A stretch of DNA of 44,080 nucleotides from assembly GCA_026184295.1 (NCBI GenBank), contig JAHCJK010000026.1, positions 1 to 44,080 of the forward strand. The letters are read 5' to 3'. This DNA comes from Planctomycetota bacterium (GTDB lineage: Bacteria > Planctomycetota > SZUA-567 > H5-PLA8). Below are positions 41,366 through 44,080 of this stretch, one piece after another (within the stretch, counting starts at the first letter, position 1; each line of letters opens with the position of its first letter). Below the pieces are notes generated by a model, which was not told the origin of the DNA, did not search any database, and was given only the letters and a program-made list of their open reading frames with translations. Position numbers and translations under genes: made by a program.

Positions 41366-42391
41366 TCAGGGGCGCACGAACAGCCAGTCGGCGCCGTTGA
41401 GCGCCAGGGGCTGGAGCCCCGCGACCCGTTCGAAGTTCGCGTGCGCGATCTTTTCGAGCGCTTCTTGCGGCAGGCGCAGCGAATGCAGGAACTTGATGTG
41501 CGCCGCGAGGGTCTCCCACAGGTACCAGTAGCCGGCCGAGCCTCCCAGCGCGCAGTCGGTGCCGAAGAGGATGCGGTCCTGCCAGCGCAGGGCGTAATTC
41601 CGCCAGCGTTCGCGGTCGGCCTCGTACATCTCGTCGCAGAAGCGGACGATGTTGCCGCAGGAGAGGTCCACGAGCAGGTTGGGGTGTTCCTCGAAGAGCC
41701 GCCCGACCCATTCGGGTCCCATGTGGAGGTGGTGCGCGCCGATAAAAGTCGTCTTGGGATGCCGCTTCACCTGCGTGAGGAAGACTTCGAGCAGATCGCG
41801 GTTGGTGTATTTCACGCCCTTGGTCCAGCCGACCTTCCAGTAGGAAAACCGTCCGCCGCCCATGTACGGGCATTCGGTGTGGCGCTGCGTCACGTGCATC
41901 AGCACCGGCTTGCCGATCTCGCCGCAGAAATCGAAGAAGTCGTCCCAGGCCTTGCTCAGCCATGTCTCGGGCGCGGCGCCCTGTTCGATCAGCTTCTTGT
42001 TGTGCAGCTTCAAGCCGCAGAAGCCGGGGAGCTTGGCGGCCTTCTTGAAGAATTTCAGGTCGGGCTGGTCGTGGTCGATCCACGACATCCAGACGAAGCG
42101 GTCGTCCTTTTTGCTCACCTTGCCGAACTCCGCGGCGCGGTCGGGGCGGCCGTCGAGCGCCAGGTGGCGGCGCAGGCGCATCGCGCCGGCGCGTTCGTAG
42201 TAGCCTTTCAAGGCCTTGAGAATCGCGGGAGCCTTCTTGGCCAGCATGTGGGTGTGGCAGTCGAGAATGTAGGTCTCCGAAGGCTGCTGGTGCAGGCCCC
42301 AGCCTGCGGAGAAGCCGCCGTCGAGCGTCTCTCGTTCGAGTACGTCGGGGGCATGGGGCTGGCGGCGTTCGTCGTGGCCCATCGAAGACAT
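41366..42391 (-). CDS. amidohydrolase family protein (amidohydrolase 2 / ACMSD-like)
   Basis: The 341-residue protein is a TIM-barrel metal-dependent hydrolase or decarboxylase of the amidohydrolase 2 group. The first metal motif is ILDCHTHML (residues 42-50), with later ligands in VLMHVTQRH, IGAHHLHMG and the LFGTDCALGG aspartate. Substrates in this group range from 2-amino-3-carboxymuconate semialdehyde to lactones and dicarboxylates. ATG 42391 has an AGGAG site 5 bases upstream; a longer frame exists, but it would cross the divergent promoter. It is divergent from an aldo/keto reductase. The role is unknown. Confidence 0.8.
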   Translation of the reverse strand: MSSMGHDERRQPHAPDVLERETLDGGFSAGWGLHQQPSETYILDCHTHMLAKKAPAILKALKGYYERAGAMRLRRHLALDGRPDRAAEFGKVSKKDDRFVWMSWIDHDQPDLKFFKKAAKLPGFCGLKLHNKKLIEQGAAPETWLSKAWDDFFDFCGEIGKPVLMHVTQRHTECPYMGGGRFSYWKVGWTKGVKYTNRDLLEVFLTQVKRHPKTTFIGAHHLHMGPEWVGRLFEEHPNLLVDLSCGNIVRFCDEMYEADRERWRNYALRWQDRILFGTDCALGGSAGYWYLWETLAAHIKFLHSLRLPQEALEKIAHANFERVAGLQPLALNGADWLFVRP

Positions 42392-42403
42392 GCTGGCTCC
42401 TCT

Positions 42404-42422
42404 CGCAAACCCGGGTTTTGCG
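42404..42422. promoter_or_regulatory. near-perfect inverted repeat in the divergent promoter region
   Basis: CGCAAACCCGGGTTTTGCG is a 9-bp inverted repeat with one extra base, centred on CCCGGG, followed closely by the palindrome GCACGTGC at 42423-42430. It lies between the amidohydrolase start and the -35 of the aldo/keto reductase promoter, a good place for a regulator. Confidence 0.42.
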
Positions 42423-42436
42423 GCACGTGCATTGCC

Positions 42437-42465
42437 TTGTGTCGGAACGGAAGTAGAACTATAGC
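42437..42465 (+). promoter_or_regulatory. candidate sigma-70 promoter of the aldo/keto reductase gene
   Basis: TTGTGT (42437-42442) and TATAGC (42460-42465) are 17 bases apart, with four of six matches each. Transcription would start near 42472, about 56 bases before ATG 42528. Confidence 0.45.
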
Positions 42466-42527
42466 GCCTGACACGGAATTTGACCAACGCAGCGCGGCGG
42501 CCCGCCGTCCGCGAGGAGACATCTGGG

Positions 42528-43505
42528 ATGGATAGCACGGCTCCGGTCCCCGCCATGCGGCGCAGGGATCTGGGAAGCACTGGCATCAAAGTCGGCGAGA
42601 TCGGCTTCGGCGCGGCGGCCATCGGCGGGGGCGCCGTGGTGGCCGGCCGGGGCATGGCGTACGGCGCCGTGGACGATGCGACCAGCCTCGCGGCGCTCGC
42701 GCGCGCCTTCCAACTTGGCGTCAGCTTCGTCGATACGGCCGACGCCTACGGCATGGGCCACAGCGAGACCCTGGTCGGCAAGGCGTTGCGCGTGGCCCCG
42801 CGCCGCGTGGTCGTCGCCACCAAGGTCGGGCACGTGCGCCGCGATCCCGAGCCGCAGGCGAAGGATTTCTCGCCCGAGTACATCCGCAAGGCCTGCGACC
42901 GCAGCCTCAGCCGCCTGGGCGTCACCTGCATCGACGTTTACCAGTTGCACGGCGCGCCGCGCGAGGTCCTGGAAAACCGCGCGACCTGGGACGTGCTCCG
43001 CGAACTGAAGGACAAGGGCAAGATCGCGCACTACGGCGCCTCGATCGGCGCGGCCGAAGAAGGCCGGATCGCGGTGGAAGCGGGGGAGGCCGAGACGCTT
43101 CAGATTCCGTACCACCTGCTCAGCCGCGGCCACGCGAGCCTCTTTCCGTTCTGCCAGAAGCACGGCGTCGGCGTGATCGTGCGCATCCCGCTGTACCACG
43201 GCCTGCTGACGGGGAAGTACGCCGCCGGGCACGTCTTCCCCGAAAACGACGGGCGCCGCCAGCGCTTCGATGCCGCGACGCTCTCGGGCGAACTGGCCAG
43301 GATCGAGAAGCTGCGCTTCCTGACCGAACAGACCGGGCGCACGCTGGCGCAGGCCGCGCTGCGCTTCTGCCTCGCGTCGGACGTGGTGAGCGTCGTGATT
43401 CCCGGGATCAAAACGCCGCAGCAGGCCGACGAAAACGCGCTCGCCGCCCACGCCCCCGAACTGACCCCCGGCGAACTGAAGCAGATCGAAGCCTCGGGCG
43501 TGTAG
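42528..43505 (+). CDS. aldo/keto reductase
   Basis: The 325-residue protein is an NADPH-dependent aldo/keto reductase. The tetrad is complete: Asp and Tyr in FVDTADAYGMGHSE, Lys in VVVATKVGHV and His in DVYQLHGAP. The C-terminal cofactor loop VVIPGIKTPQQADEN is also typical. The first 10 residues (MDSTAPVPAM) precede the usual MRRRDLGSTGIKV start. ATG 42528 follows GAGGAG at 42513-42518. It diverges from the amidohydrolase, and its stop lies 3 bases from the convergent gene. It is similar in kind to the reductase half of the fusion at 26821, but the substrate is unknown. Confidence 0.92.
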   Translation: MDSTAPVPAMRRRDLGSTGIKVGEIGFGAAAIGGGAVVAGRGMAYGAVDDATSLAALARAFQLGVSFVDTADAYGMGHSETLVGKALRVAPRRVVVATKVGHVRRDPEPQAKDFSPEYIRKACDRSLSRLGVTCIDVYQLHGAPREVLENRATWDVLRELKDKGKIAHYGASIGAAEEGRIAVEAGEAETLQIPYHLLSRGHASLFPFCQKHGVGVIVRIPLYHGLLTGKYAAGHVFPENDGRRQRFDAATLSGELARIEKLRFLTEQTGRTLAQAALRFCLASDVVSVVIPGIKTPQQADENALAAHAPELTPGELKQIEASGV

Positions 43506-43508
43506 CCG

Positions 43509-44080
43509 TCAGCGGCTGGCCGGCTTGATGACGGGCGGGAGGTTGGCGAGGGCCTTCAGCTTGTCGGTGAGGTACGATTCGACGCCGGGGCCGTAGACGT
43601 TCTTCACCACGCGCCCGTCCTCGCTGACGTAGGTCGAGCGCGCCACCTGGCCCCACGCACACTGGTCGATCCGCCACGCCTTCACCTTCGTGCCGCCCAG
43701 GTCCACGTCTTCCTGCGCGGCCACGAGCAGGCCCGAGGGCGCGGCCACTTCGCCGGTGGCGGGATTCAGGTTGGTGAAGTGGAAGCATTCGCCCTGTTTG
43801 CGCGGCAGAAAAGGCGAGATGGGGACGAGCAGGTAGTCGCTGAGCAGGTCCGGCGGCGCGGGCGCGGCGTCCTCGTGCGACTTCGGCGCCTCCTTGCCGT
43901 CCTCGCCTTGCTCCACCCACGTCGCGCGGAAGGTCCAGGCGGGCTTGCCCGCGGCGCTCAGTTCGCCTTCGCAGAGGAACTTCGCCAGCGGCATCGCGTA
44001 GCTGATCTTGAGCAGCTTCGGCTGCGCCTCGGCCGTGGCGGTGAGCGTGACCAGGAAGTGCTGCGGCCCGCCGTACTTTT
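43509..44080 (-). CDS. unrecognised protein, truncated by the window edge
   Basis: The reading frame is open to the end of the window, so the N-terminus is missing; the ATG at 43994 is probably internal. About 190 residues are visible. The visible sequence starts YGGPQHFLVTLTATAEAQ and continues with beta-rich segments (FRATWVEQGEDGKE ... WRIDQCAWGQVARSTYVSEDGRVVKNVYGPG), ending LPPVIKPASR. No catalytic motif or known family was recognised. The composition resembles secreted beta-rich proteins, but the signal peptide would lie outside the window. Confidence 0.6.
   Translation of the reverse strand, partial: KYGGPQHFLVTLTATAEAQPKLLKISYAMPLAKFLCEGELSAAGKPAWTFRATWVEQGEDGKEAPKSHEDAAPAPPDLLSDYLLVPISPFLPRKQGECFHFTNLNPATGEVAAPSGLLVAAQEDVDLGGTKVKAWRIDQCAWGQVARSTYVSEDGRVVKNVYGPGVESYLTDKLKALANLPPVIKPASR

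Overview
The window is GC-rich chromosomal DNA (mostly well above 60% GC, dense G/C-ending codons) from a free-living heterotrophic bacterium. No marker here fixes the taxon. The gene mix (type I sulfatase, DUF4091 glycosidase-like protein, secreted PQQ-type beta-propeller, several Gfo/Idh/MocA oxidoreductases and xylose-isomerase-like epimerases, a Tm-1-like protein, an acetate-type symporter) fits the Planctomycetota / PVC superphylum or a neighbouring phylum such as Hydrogenedentota; this placement is inference. Most genes have a GGAG/AGGAG-type ribosome binding site 5-10 bases before the start. No rRNA, CRISPR array, phage or transposase gene was seen, and there is one tRNA.

Layout. 1-1045: an AT-rich patch with an FkbM-type methyltransferase, foreign-looking in base composition. 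1089-2655: tRNA-Arg(TCT) directly followed by a photolyase. 2719-8075: a secreted DUF4091 protein, a DUF485/ActP-like symporter pair and a stand-alone receiver protein with a possible sigma-54 promoter. 8320-13966: a lysine-rich secreted protein, an SH3-repeat protein, phosphoglycolate phosphatase and a large beta-propeller protein. 14095-19836: a five-gene minus-strand operon (two TIM-barrel epimerases, Tm-1-like protein, creatininase-family hydrolase, FAD-linked oxidase) with a candidate promoter and a clear terminator. 19964-21441: a sulfotransferase-like gene and a DeoR regulator whose upstream DNA resembles the operon's upstream DNA.

21560-26582: an arabinose-type locus with a GH51 arabinofuranosidase flanked by two AraC regulators, plus a cytoplasmic sulfatase. 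26821-28824: a single-chain fusion of a Gfo/Idh/MocA dehydrogenase with an aldo/keto reductase. 28932-32034: an RlmJ-like protein that has lost its methyltransferase motif, a macrodomain protein, a ParB-like protein and a metallo-beta-lactamase-fold hydrolase. 32185-33282: a second Gfo/Idh/MocA protein, ending at a terminator embedded in heptamer repeats. 33495-36973: three tandem, related membrane proteins behind a perfect TATAAT. 37061-41269: an aminotransferase and, facing it, the conserved rnpA-yidD-yidC cluster without rpmH. 41366-44080: an amidohydrolase, an aldo/keto reductase and an unidentified gene cut by the window edge.

The strongest candidates for undescribed biology are the five-gene operon with its putative DeoR control, the dehydrogenase/reductase fusion, the RlmJ-like protein without a catalytic motif, and the tandem membrane-protein family. 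All functional links are inferred from sequence and gene order.
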